DNA from: an uncultured Chloroflexales bacterium
GTDB taxonomy: Bacteria > Chloroflexota > Chloroflexia > Chloroflexales > Chloroflexaceae
DNA: 40,362 nucleotides
Direction of reading: 5' to 3'
NCBI GenBank assembly: GCA_937918935.1
Contig: CAKZSI010000010.1
Coordinates: forward strand, 1-40,362
A program made the position numbers and the translations under genes. The notes under the pieces are model-generated. The model was not told the origin of the DNA, made no database searches, and saw only the letters and a program-made list of their open reading frames with translations. Shown in pieces: positions 16,210-23,214 of this stretch; the first letter of the stretch is position 1, and every line of letters starts with the position of its first letter.

Positions 16210-16232
16210 GGGGAGGGAACGTTGCCCTCCCC
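16210..16232. repeat. Inverted repeat GGGGAGGG / CCCTCCCC
   Basis: Perfect 8-bp arms around a seven-base centre, 22 bp downstream of the methanol dehydrogenase stop codon. No T-tract follows on the minus strand. The position would suit a transcript-end or mRNA-protecting hairpin that lets mno be expressed above the distal genes. Confidence 0.5.
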
Positions 16233-16253
16233 ACGTTCCCCGGAAGCTAGCGC

Positions 16254-17525
16254 CTAGTAGTACGACTCGCGCATGGCGTGGGCCACCACCGGCCAGACCG
16301 ACTCGAAGGTCACTTCGCGCGGGTTGCCGGGGGTCGAGCCATCGCCGAGAACGTGCTTGGAGACGCGGTCCACGTCGTTATCGTCGCCGATGATGCGCGG
16401 GCCGCTCCACTTCTCGTACACGCCCTTGCCCATGCGCGACTTGCTGTACTCGCCGACGCTCTGGAAGTTCGGCGGAATGCCCACATCCTTGGACAGGCGG
16501 ATGGCGGCCTCAACTGCGCGCTCGGCGGCGGACACGTCGCTCAGCCCGTCCACCTTCTCGCCCATGGCGCGCGCGATGTCGCGGTAGCGCCGGTAGTTCG
16601 CGGGCATGTTGAATGCCCAGACCCGCGGCAGGGCGATGGCGTTGTTCAGGCCGTGGTGGCTGTCGTAGTAGGCGCTGACCGCGTGCGAGATCGAGTGGAT
16701 AATGCCCAGACCGCCGCTGTTGAAGGCCTGCGCGCCGATGTACTGCGCCCAGACCATGTTGGCCCAGGCCTCGTAGTTGTTGCGGTTGGCCACCACTTCG
16801 CGCAGGTTCTGGGCCACCAGTTCGATGCACTTCAGCGCGCCGCCGAGGCTGGCGGGGAAGTCAAGCCGCGAGACATACGGCTCCGAGCCGTGGGCCAGCA
16901 CGTCGAAGCCACAGAAGGCGGTCAGGTCCTGCGGCATCGTCTTGAACACGTAGGGGTCGTTGATCCCCAGCGTAACGATGCAGCTATCATCGAAGCCCAG
17001 CCACTTGCGCGGAGCGCGCTCGGAGGTGGTGTCGGTGATCACGAAGGCCCAGCTCGTCTCCGATCCGGTACCGGCGGTGGTGTTAATGGCGATGTGGGGC
17101 GGATTCTTCTGGCGGTCGGGGTCCGACCGGTTGAAGCCGTCGAACTCATTGATGTTGCGCCCGTCGTGGGCGACCACCAGACGCGCGCCCTTGGTGGCGT
17201 CGGTCACGCTTCCGCCACCGACGGACACGAAGCTGTCGCACTTCTCGCGCATGAAGAGGTCGGCGGCCTCCATGCAGTTATAGTCCTTGGGGTTCGACTC
17301 GACCTTATCGTAGATCACCACATCAATGCCCTGGTAGCGGAGCTTGCCCGCGACGTCCTCCACCAGGTCGGTGCCACGGATACCCGAGGTCATCAGCAGG
17401 GTGCGCTTGAAGCCGAGCTTCTTCGCCTCGACGCCAACCATCTCATAGGCCCCTGGACCGATCAGCCCCCGTGGGAACGGGTGGAACTCCTTAATCGGGA
17501 ACTGCCAGAGCTTGTGCGCTTCCAT
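16254..17525 (-). CDS. mno: NDMA-dependent methanol dehydrogenase, iron-containing ADH family (Mno/Mdo-like)
   Basis: A 423-residue group III (iron-containing) alcohol dehydrogenase. It opens WQFPIKEFHPFPRGLIGPGA and contains KLGFKRTLLMT, YDKVESNPKDYN, VSVGGGSVTDATKGAR, NTTAGTGSETSWAFVITDT, FDVLAHGSEPYVSRLDF and HSISHAVSAYYDSHHGLNN; these match, with the same length, the actinobacterial methanol:NDMA oxidoreductases as I remember them. Metal ligands are the Asp and His of FDVLAHG and the histidines of the HSISH and DSHHG segments. These enzymes hold NADH so tightly that an outside acceptor is needed, and mycofactocin fills that role. An AAAGGAG site lies ten bases before the ATG. It begins the second transcriptional block of the locus, after a 525-bp gap. 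Confidence 0.92.
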   Translation of the reverse strand: MEAHKLWQFPIKEFHPFPRGLIGPGAYEMVGVEAKKLGFKRTLLMTSGIRGTDLVEDVAGKLRYQGIDVVIYDKVESNPKDYNCMEAADLFMREKCDSFVSVGGGSVTDATKGARLVVAHDGRNINEFDGFNRSDPDRQKNPPHIAINTTAGTGSETSWAFVITDTTSERAPRKWLGFDDSCIVTLGINDPYVFKTMPQDLTAFCGFDVLAHGSEPYVSRLDFPASLGGALKCIELVAQNLREVVANRNNYEAWANMVWAQYIGAQAFNSGGLGIIHSISHAVSAYYDSHHGLNNAIALPRVWAFNMPANYRRYRDIARAMGEKVDGLSDVSAAERAVEAAIRLSKDVGIPPNFQSVGEYSKSRMGKGVYEKWSGPRIIGDDNDVDRVSKHVLGDGSTPGNPREVTFESVWPVVAHAMRESYY

Positions 17526-17821
17526 TCGTCTTGACTCCTTTGTTCAAGTGACGGTGGGCGAGGCAAGGCGCCTGCCCTGAGACCCCCTCATCGGGACGTC
17601 GCCAGATCTGGCTGCGAACCGGACTCTCCGCACGGATGGACCGAACCCCGGCGCCGGGTGATATCGAACGAGCTCCCGCCGGCCTTGCGGGAGAACGAAA
17701 GGCTTCTGAGATTGCTCCTCTGCGGGGAGGTCTGGACGGGCCAGGCCCCGCCGAAAGAAACATCATGCTACCTCGAGGGCCGCAGGCCCCCAACCCCACG
17801 TGTAGAGCAGTGCAACCTTGC

Positions 17822-17851
17822 GTTATAAGGTCGAGGTCATGGAATTGCGAA
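17822..17851 (-). promoter_or_regulatory. Possible promoter for the mno block
   Basis: On the minus strand TTCGCA (17851-17846) and TATAAC (17827-17822) are separated by 18 bases, matching sigma-70 boxes at four and five of six positions. It lies in the AT-rich part of the gap and points at mno. No extended -10 is present and the leader would be about 290 bases, so this is only a candidate. Confidence 0.35.
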
Positions 17852-17900
17852 CGTTTAACAGGGCGGTTAGAGTATAGTTAATAGTGAAAAGTTTTGCCTA

Positions 17901-17914
17901 CTGCCATATGGCAG
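17901..17914. promoter_or_regulatory. Perfect 14-bp palindrome CTGCCATATGGCAG, operator candidate
   Basis: An uninterrupted palindrome in the AT-rich control region, about 50-80 bp upstream of the possible mno promoter. Dimeric regulators such as NarL/LuxR-type response regulators bind sites of this size. The neighbouring response regulator or the one at 23369-24013 are possible binders, but nothing in the sequence proves it. Confidence 0.4.
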
Positions 17915-18050
17915 GTATTTTGTGATGAAATCTATTTCGCATTGCGTCATAATTGCTGAGACGGGACTTCTTTCGAGGTCGCCATGGACCCGTTCAGGCG
18001 AGGTTACACCTCCCCGTGCCCCTCCAGGCGACGTGGGTCTGAAGCCTGGT

Positions 18051-18719
18051 TTACTCATCAGCCATACGCAGCAGACCCATCTCGACGGCCCGCACCGCGG
18101 CGTGTGTACGCCCGCTGACGTGCAATTTGGCGATAATCTGCTCAACATACGCTTTCACGGTACCGCGGCTCAGGGCCAGGTCGCTGGCGATCTCGGCGTT
18201 GGTTTTGCCCTGCGCCAGCAGGCGCAAGACATCGAGTTCGCGCGGGGTCAACGTCTCCAGTGCAGGCGATGCAGGGTCGTAGATCTGTTTGAGCCGCGAC
18301 GCCTCATCAGGTGCGCTGATCAGCGTCTGGCCCTGGCGCACCTGGCGCACGGCCTCGACCAGGGCAGCGCGGGTGATATTCTTCAGTAACCAGCCATCAA
18401 GTCCGTAGCGGGCCATACGGGTCTGATCCAGACGGTCGCCCTGGGGCGAGAGGACAATCACCCGCGTTCCCATCTGCTTGATCCGTTGGGCCGCTTCGAT
18501 CCCGTTGAGTATCGGCATGCGTTCATCGAGGATGGCCACATCGGGGCGCAGCCGGGCGCAGAGAGCTACTGCTTCCTGACCATCGCTCGCAACCCCCACG
18601 ACGCACAAATCCGGCTCGGCCTTCAATACCGTACACAACCCGATCCGCATGAGTTCAAAGTCATCGGCAATGACAATGCGTGTCGGGGTGTTCGCCTTGT
18701 GAGGATTGGCGTCTTCCAT
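18051..18719 (-). CDS. NarL/LuxR-family response regulator within the mft operon
   Basis: A 222-residue two-component regulator. The receiver domain has Asp19-Asp20, phosphoacceptor Asp65 (AILDERMP) and the Lys of LLKNITRA; the C-terminal LuxR helix-turn-helix reads TPRELDVLRLLAQGKTNAEIASDLALSRGTVKAYVEQI. The usual conserved Thr/Ser before the lysine lies in a divergent VIVLSPQGDR segment, so switching may be unusual. It begins 26 bp after the mftB stop, with GGAGAGGG upstream, so it is probably cotranscribed with mftA, the SDR gene and mftB. No kinase gene is next to it; the kinase at 21874-23193 on the other strand is a possible partner. Its likely target is the control region directly downstream, in front of mno. 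Confidence 0.9.
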   Translation of the reverse strand: MEDANPHKANTPTRIVIADDFELMRIGLCTVLKAEPDLCVVGVASDGQEAVALCARLRPDVAILDERMPILNGIEAAQRIKQMGTRVIVLSPQGDRLDQTRMARYGLDGWLLKNITRAALVEAVRQVRQGQTLISAPDEASRLKQIYDPASPALETLTPRELDVLRLLAQGKTNAEIASDLALSRGTVKAYVEQIIAKLHVSGRTHAAVRAVEMGLLRMADE

Positions 18720-18745
18720 GGCAGCCCTCTCCCGCGAAGCGGCGA

Positions 18746-19066
18746 TCAGGCCGGCGCACTCCCTGCCGCGACGGCGTGTGGAGCAGACGGTTCGGGGGCC
18801 TCTGGTACAACCCTGGTCATGACGCCGAGGCGCTCAAGTTGCGCCAGGGCGTGGATGTAGCGGCCACGGGCTGGCTCGGGCGCGCCCAGGGCATCGAGCG
18901 CCTCACCCAGGGTTATGGCCCCGTCCAGGGTATTCAGCAGGCCGACCAGTTCAGGTGCGTGCAGGAAGTAGAGCCGGCGGTTGTCATAGCGGTAGATCAG
19001 CCCGCCGAAACGCTCGGCGCGGATGGCCGCATAGGGTGCGAGCCGGTAGATCGCGGTGAGTTCCAT
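18746..19066 (-). CDS. mftB: Mycofactocin peptide chaperone MftB
   Basis: A 106-residue RiPP recognition (PqqD-like) protein. The segment YRLAPYAAIRAERFGGLIYRYDNRRLYFLHAPELVGLL is the MftB signature: a Tyr/Pro start, a V/I-R-x-E-x-FG-x-L-x-Y strand and a FL-x-x-PELV helix. MftB binds the MftA leader and hands it to MftC. The C-terminal 20 residues are Ala/Pro-rich and not conserved. It lies 22 bp after the SDR stop; ATG 19066 is preceded by AGGCAGG. In many loci mftB directly follows mftA and precedes mftC; here an SDR gene comes first and mftC lies several kilobases further on. Confidence 0.93.
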   Translation of the reverse strand: MELTAIYRLAPYAAIRAERFGGLIYRYDNRRLYFLHAPELVGLLNTLDGAITLGEALDALGAPEPARGRYIHALAQLERLGVMTRVVPEAPEPSAPHAVAAGSAPA

Positions 19067-19088
19067 TAGTTGCCTGCCTTTTCCCTGG

Positions 19089-19907
19089 CTATGCCGGACA
19101 CCTGAGCATCTGGCCCGCGTCTACCTTCAACTCCAGACCGGTGACGTAACGCGCCTCGTCGGAGACCAGCCACAGGGCCGCGTTGGCAATGTCCTGCGGA
19201 TCCACCAGCGCCACGGGCAACAGGTTATCCTCGCGCAGTTGATCAACCAGTTCCTGGCGCAGCATCCCGGCGGCGCGGGCCATGCCGGTAATCAGCGGCG
19301 TATCCACTCCGGTCGGGTGAATGGTATTGACGGTGATCCCCGCGTGGGCCACTTCGATTGCCAGGCTGCGCGCCAGCCCGACCACGCCCCACTTCGCCGC
19401 GCAGTAGTGGGCCAACCCCGCCATGCCCTTCAGCCCGGCCACCGACGAGGTCATCACAATGCGCCCGCCCTGCCCGCGCTCCAGCATGTGGGGCACAACA
19501 TACTTGACCGCCAGCCAGGCGCCTTTCAGGTTGACATCGAGCATGATGTCCCACCACTCCTCGGTAATGTCCCAGGTGGCGGCCATGTCGGCGATACCGG
19601 CATTGCAGATCAGGATGTCGATATGCCCGAAGGTGTCAATCGTCTGGCGAACGGCCGCCTCCATTTCGGCGGCGTTGCGCACATCGGCGGTCAGGCTCAG
19701 GCAGCGGCGTCCCAGGGCGCGCACCTCTGCGACCGTTATCTCGAGGTCCTCGGCGGCTGCCAGGTGGTAGCGCGGATAGGGCAGATCGTGACAGATGTCC
19801 AGCGCCGCGATGTCAGCCCCGGCGCGGGCCAGGGTCACGGCATGCGCCCGTCCCTGGCCACGCGCTGCTCCGGTGATCAGGGCAACTTTACCTTCGAGTC
19901 GCTGCAT
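19089..19907 (-). CDS. Mycofactocin-coupled short-chain dehydrogenase/reductase
   Basis: A 272-residue SDR with cofactor motif TGAARGQGRAHA (about 12-23), an ALDICHDLPYPRYHLAAAEDLE insertion after the second strand, NAGIADM, the catalytic Ser of MTSSVAG and Tyr/Lys of YCAAKWG. The insertion with a PYP-rich stretch and the RGQGRAHA form of the glycine motif are hallmarks of the mycofactocin-coupled SDR group, whose NAD(H) does not exchange and whose electrons go to mycofactocin. Such enzymes oxidise diverse secondary or primary alcohols; the substrate here is unknown. ATG 19907 follows AAGGAG. It is the second gene after mftA, across a 245-bp gap. Confidence 0.9.
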   Translation of the reverse strand: MQRLEGKVALITGAARGQGRAHAVTLARAGADIAALDICHDLPYPRYHLAAAEDLEITVAEVRALGRRCLSLTADVRNAAEMEAAVRQTIDTFGHIDILICNAGIADMAATWDITEEWWDIMLDVNLKGAWLAVKYVVPHMLERGQGGRIVMTSSVAGLKGMAGLAHYCAAKWGVVGLARSLAIEVAHAGITVNTIHPTGVDTPLITGMARAAGMLRQELVDQLREDNLLPVALVDPQDIANAALWLVSDEARYVTGLELKVDAGQMLRCPA

Positions 19908-20103
19908 TGTTGCTCCTTCGGCGCTGCACGCGCATCACACGGTTTCAGCCATTGTCATCTTCCGCCAATCTGCCCCCTCCCGGTCTCGCCCCCCGCAAGG
20001 GGAGGCGCCCGGCGCCCTCCACGAGCGGGGGCAGTTCGGGGACGAGGCAGAACGCCGTGAATCAGGAAAGTGCTTGCCAACCGGGTGCGAGAAGGGTTCT
20101 CGT

Positions 20104-20122
20104 GGGAGGGCGAAGCCCTCCC
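20104..20122. repeat. GGGAGGGC-GAA-GCCCTCCC hairpin, between mftA and the SDR gene
   Basis: Perfect 8-bp arms, three-base loop, 30 bp downstream of the mftA stop codon. The same unit occurs at 27317-27335 and, shortened, at 32316-32332. At this place it could stabilise or partly end the mftA message so that much more precursor than enzyme is made, a common arrangement in RiPP operons. Confidence 0.65.
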
Positions 20123-20152
20123 GGTCGCTCCCCTAGGCGGCCCGTTTGCGCC

Positions 20153-20326
20153 TCAGTACACGCCGCACATCCCGTCAATGCTCACTTCTTCGACCACCAG
20201 CTCGGCCAGGATCTCCGGTCCGTCCTCGTTCGCCGGAGGCGCTTCGGCCTCATCAACCAGTTCGGTCGCTTCCAGGAGTTCGGCGCCCGCTTCGATCTCC
20301 TCCAGGGCGATGGGGCTGAGTTGCAT
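20153..20326 (-). CDS. mftA: Mycofactocin precursor peptide MftA
   Basis: A 57-residue ribosomal precursor, too short for a 60-residue gene-calling cut-off. The C-terminus is EEVSIDGMCGVY followed directly by TGA; the last Val-Tyr pair is the part that MftC and MftE turn into the redox-active core, and IDGMCGVY is the near-invariant end of this family. The leader is very acidic and Ala/Glu-rich (starts MQLSPIALEEIEAGAELL) and carries an APPANEDGP linker. It is longer than the precursors of about 30-45 residues seen in most species. A near-perfect ribosome site GAAGGAGG lies six bases before the ATG. The gene heads the minus-strand locus and faces the ErcA-like gene across a 388-bp divergent control region. 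Confidence 0.97.
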   Translation of the reverse strand: MQLSPIALEEIEAGAELLEATELVDEAEAPPANEDGPEILAELVVEEVSIDGMCGVY

Positions 20327-20421
20327 ACGGAACCTCCTTCACTCGCGCGCCACACGGCACATGTTGCCCGCGGGCGCTTCATCGAATAACGCTGCACTTG
20401 TGGTAGATCTGGGTAGTTTGC

Positions 20422-20450
20422 AATCTAGCAGAAACAATGGCTCCTGGTAA
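20422..20450 (-). promoter_or_regulatory. Possible mftA promoter
   Basis: On the minus strand TTACCA (20450-20445) and TAGATT (20427-20422) are 17 bases apart, each matching four of six consensus positions. It would start transcription about 90 bases ahead of mftA. This is a weak promoter that may need an activator, for example one of the two response regulators. Confidence 0.35.
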
Positions 20451-20497
20451 CCCCCTGACCGTGCAAAGCTCTCCTGAACGACTGGAGAGAATGGTAT

Positions 20498-20515
20498 CCT
20501 GTCCAACTAGACAGG
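20498..20515. promoter_or_regulatory. Inverted repeat CCTGTC-n6-GACAGG overlapping the -35 box, operator candidate
   Basis: Six-base perfect arms with a six-base centre. The right arm covers most of the -35 box (20508-20513) of the plus-strand promoter. A bound protein here would touch RNA polymerase directly, either blocking it or acting as a class II-type activator. A second inverted repeat, CTCTCC-n9-GGAGAG at 20469-20489, lies just upstream. Confidence 0.45.
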
Positions 20516-20536
20516 GTGAGAGAAAAAACCTATAAT
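20508..20536 (+). promoter_or_regulatory. Sigma-70-type promoter for the ErcA-like gene and two-component genes
   Basis: TAGACA (20508-20513), 17-base spacer, perfect TATAAT (20531-20536). This is one of the two best promoter matches in the window. It gives a leader of about 170 bases before the dehydrogenase start. Confidence 0.65.
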
Positions 20537-20714
20537 CCAGGTTACACCCGGTCAACTTTGCCAACCTACGGAGAGGATGCGCGGTGCCGCGCACACGCGA
20601 TCGTGCTGGGCGATTTCCAGTGAGGGAAGCTGCCACAGTCGGGTCCTCCAGCGACAGGCAGGGCGAGCCTACGCCTGATCGTACCCGGCACGTCGCCTGG
20701 CCAGGATGGCTTGT

Positions 20715-21863
20715 ATGCAGGTTTGCAAGTTTACGCTCCCAGAGATTATCGTAGGCTGCGGTGTGCTTGAGCAGGCGGGCAAGGCCGCGCGGCGGCTCGG
20801 CGCTACCAGGGTGCTGGTCGTGAGCGACCCCGGTGTCATTGCTGCCGGGTGGCTGGAGCAGATGCTCCCGGCCATTGAGCAAGAGGGCCTCGATTTCGCG
20901 ATCTGGACCGGTGTTACGCCAAACCCCAAGGATTACGAGGTCGAAGCGGGAGCCGTCTTCTACCGGGCGCAGCGCTGCGACGCGCTGGTGGTGCTTGGTG
21001 GCGGCAGTTGCATTGACGCCGCCAAGGGCATCGCCGTGCTCAGCACTAACGGTGGCCGCATCCACGACTATGAGGGGATTGACCGCATCACCCGGCCCCT
21101 GCCGCCGCTGGTCGCCATTCCCACCACCGCCGGCACCGGCGCCGATGTTTCCCAGTTCGCGGTGATCACCGACACGCGCCGGCGCATCAAGATGACCCTG
21201 ATCAGCAAGTCGCTCATCCCCGATATCTCCCTCACCGATCCGCTGTTGCTCACCACCAAGGATGCCTGGCTCACCGCCAGCACCGGGATAGACGCCCTCA
21301 CCCACGGTATCGAGTCCTATGTCTCCCTCGCGGCCACCTTTCTCACCGAGGTGCATTCCCTGCGCGCCATCTCCCTGGCGGTCGCCGGGCTGCGGCGCTC
21401 CGTCGCCAGCCAGTCCGATCTGGAGGCGAAGGAGATTATGGCCCGCAGCAGTCTCCACGCCGGCATGGCTTTCTCCAACGCCATTCTTGGCGCGACCCAC
21501 GCCATGGCTCACCAGGTTGGCGGCTTGCTCGACCAGCCCCACGGCGAACTGAACTCCATTCTGTTGCCCACGGTAATGGAGTACAACCTGCCTGCCTGTC
21601 CCGAGCGCTACGCGACTATCGCTGAGGCTATGGGGCTGAACGTCGCGGGTCTGCCGCCAGTGGAGGCCGGCGCCATGGCCATTGAGGCCGTGCGCACCCT
21701 GGTCGCCGACGTGGGTCTGACCAGGCGCCTGGCCGACCTCGGGGTGAAGGAGCGCGATCTGCCCACCCTCAGCGCCAATGCCATGCACGATGCCTGTATG
21801 GCCACTAATCCGCGCGAGGCGAGCGTCGAGGCGGTGATGGAACTGTTCTACGCGGCAATGTGA
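20715..21863 (+). CDS. ercA: Iron-containing alcohol dehydrogenase, ErcA-like
   Basis: A 382-residue group III alcohol dehydrogenase. KFTLPEIIVGCGVLEQAG, VLVVSDPGVIAAGWLEQ, TPNPKDYEVEAGAVFY, VVLGGGSCIDAAKGIA, IPTTAGTGADVSQFAVITD and STGIDALTHGIESYVS follow closely the Pseudomonas ErcA pattern as I recall it. Metal ligands are the Asp and His of GIDALTHG and the histidines in THAMAHQ and QPHGELN. ErcA takes part in controlling ethanol oxidation, probably as part of signal sensing, and lies beside a sensor kinase and response regulator there as it does here. The ATG at 20715 is preferred over 20706 because AGGA lies eight bases ahead. The stop is ten bases from the kinase start. It could instead be an ordinary catalytic dehydrogenase that depends on mycofactocin. 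Confidence 0.85.
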   Translation: MQVCKFTLPEIIVGCGVLEQAGKAARRLGATRVLVVSDPGVIAAGWLEQMLPAIEQEGLDFAIWTGVTPNPKDYEVEAGAVFYRAQRCDALVVLGGGSCIDAAKGIAVLSTNGGRIHDYEGIDRITRPLPPLVAIPTTAGTGADVSQFAVITDTRRRIKMTLISKSLIPDISLTDPLLLTTKDAWLTASTGIDALTHGIESYVSLAATFLTEVHSLRAISLAVAGLRRSVASQSDLEAKEIMARSSLHAGMAFSNAILGATHAMAHQVGGLLDQPHGELNSILLPTVMEYNLPACPERYATIAEAMGLNVAGLPPVEAGAMAIEAVRTLVADVGLTRRLADLGVKERDLPTLSANAMHDACMATNPREASVEAVMELFYAAM

Positions 21864-21873
21864 GGTGCGCCGT

Positions 21874-23193
21874 ATGGAAGATAGCGAGCGCGAGCATCTG
21901 CTGGAGAGCCTGATCGGGGTGAGCGCCTCTCGCCGCACCTACTACAGCGAGTACCGCGAGAACGAACGCCGGCTCGACCGGGCGATCGCCTCGGTGGCGA
22001 TGATCTCGGGCGCCCTTTGCAACACCACCAGCGGCGTCGCCTGCCTGGCCCGGGCTGTGGTCGAGGTGGCGCTGCAACACTTCGACGCCTCACTGGCCGT
22101 GCTGGTGCTCAAAGCCCCTGAGACCGCCCGCTGGGGGATGCGCCGCACCGCCCGCGGTGTCGAGCCGCTTGACGCCGGGGCCAATCTGGGGGAGGTCGAG
22201 GGCGCTATTACCCAGGTGCTCACTCAACACAGGCTGGTGATGCACGACGCCGGGGCCGGGATGAGCGTCCTCGGCGCGCCGATGCTGCTGAGCGACCAGG
22301 TGGTCGGCGCGCTGGTAGTGACGTTGCACGCCGGGTTCACCATGGACGAGCGCGAACTGTCGGTGTTGCGCACCCTGGCCAACCAGGCCGCCGTGGCAGT
22401 GGAGAATGCCCGCCTGTACGAAGAGAGCGAACGTCTGCGCGCGCAGGCTGTGGCGCTCTACGAAGATGCCCTGCGCCAGAAGACCGAACTGGAGGAGAAG
22501 AATCGCCAGCTCGCCAAGGCGCGCCACCGCCTGGCCGCCGCGCGTCAGAACGAGATCCTCAACAGTGAACGCGCCCGCATCGCCCGCGACCTGCATGATA
22601 GCGTCGCCCAGCACCTGATCAGCATCGGCATGAACCTGGAGTGGTGCCGGGTGCAGCTCGATCCGCAATCGCCGGTCTACGAGCGGATCTGCAACGCCAA
22701 AGAGATGGCCCGCAGCGCAGTTACGCGCATGCGTGCGACGATTTTCCAGCTCTCGCCCATCAATGGCTCGCAGTCGAGCCTGGTGGCGGCCCTGCGCGAA
22801 CTGGCGATCGATTTTGAGAAGACCACCAATCTGAGCGTGCAGTTGCACACCGCCGATGTGCCGCCGATGGTGAGCGTGCAGCTTGCCAGCGGCCTGTACT
22901 ACATCGCCCAGGAGGCGCTGTTCAACGCCTACAAGCACGCCCGCGCCCGGCAGATCACTATTACGCTGCACTTCGATCCCGGCGCCGCGCACCTGGTGAT
23001 CGCCGATAATGGGGTGGGTATCGCTGCGGAAGCTCTGCACGCTGCCGCGCCCGAGCCTGGCTCGGCCCATTTCGGCCTGCGCAATATGCGCGAACGGGTC
23101 CAGGAACTGGGTGGTACGCTGGTCATCACGCGGCCCCCGACCGGTGGGACCGAGGTGCGGGTGATGGTCCCGCTTCAGGAGCCGCAGGGGTAG
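21874..23193 (+). CDS. Cytosolic sensor histidine kinase with GAF domain (NarL-type partner)
   Basis: A 439-residue kinase with no transmembrane segment. A GAF domain spans about residues 30-180, a coiled coil about 180-235 (ENARLYEESERLRAQ through NRQLAKARHRLAAARQ), then a HisKA_3 dimerisation domain with the phosphoacceptor His241 in RIARDLHDSVAQHL, and a HATPase domain (EALFNAYKHARARQ, VIADNGVGI, FGLRNMRERVQELGG). It must sense a soluble signal inside the cell. It is ten bases downstream of the ErcA-like gene and upstream of a NarL-type regulator, as in ercS/erbR clusters of alcohol oxidisers. An alternative GTG start lies three codons earlier; AGGTG six bases before the ATG favours 21874. 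Confidence 0.9.
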   Translation: MEDSEREHLLESLIGVSASRRTYYSEYRENERRLDRAIASVAMISGALCNTTSGVACLARAVVEVALQHFDASLAVLVLKAPETARWGMRRTARGVEPLDAGANLGEVEGAITQVLTQHRLVMHDAGAGMSVLGAPMLLSDQVVGALVVTLHAGFTMDERELSVLRTLANQAAVAVENARLYEESERLRAQAVALYEDALRQKTELEEKNRQLAKARHRLAAARQNEILNSERARIARDLHDSVAQHLISIGMNLEWCRVQLDPQSPVYERICNAKEMARSAVTRMRATIFQLSPINGSQSSLVAALRELAIDFEKTTNLSVQLHTADVPPMVSVQLASGLYYIAQEALFNAYKHARARQITITLHFDPGAAHLVIADNGVGIAAEALHAAAPEPGSAHFGLRNMRERVQELGGTLVITRPPTGGTEVRVMVPLQEPQG

Positions 23194-23214
23194 CCCGCGT
23201 CTGATGCCTGGAAA

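Larger units (their letters stand above)
17526..18050. other. Gene-free control region upstream of mno and downstream of the response regulator gene
   Basis: No open frame here looks like a protein. The part next to mno is GC-rich with short hairpins (for example GGGCC-GCA-GGCCC at 17777-17789). The part at about 17820-17960 is clearly more AT-rich than its surroundings and holds a perfect 14-bp palindrome and a possible minus-strand promoter, listed separately. It is the natural place for separate control of the mno block, with a long leader of about 300 bases. Confidence 0.6.
20327..20714. other. Divergent control region between mftA and the ErcA-like dehydrogenase gene
   Basis: No credible gene here. 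The half near mftA is GC-rich. The centre (about 20400-20540) has promoter-like boxes on both strands and two inverted repeats side by side: CTCTCC/GGAGAG at 20469-20489 and CCTGTC/GACAGG at 20498-20515. The right-hand 160 bp form the leader of the ErcA-like gene and show nothing distinctive. A shared control region for cofactor precursor and dehydrogenase would let one signal set both. Confidence 0.7.

Noticed and set aside
20379-21938. A 519-residue minus-strand open frame opposite the ErcA-like gene
   Set aside because: It is antisense to a clear dehydrogenase with intact motifs, and its own translation has no recognisable fold; it also crosses the divergent promoter region.
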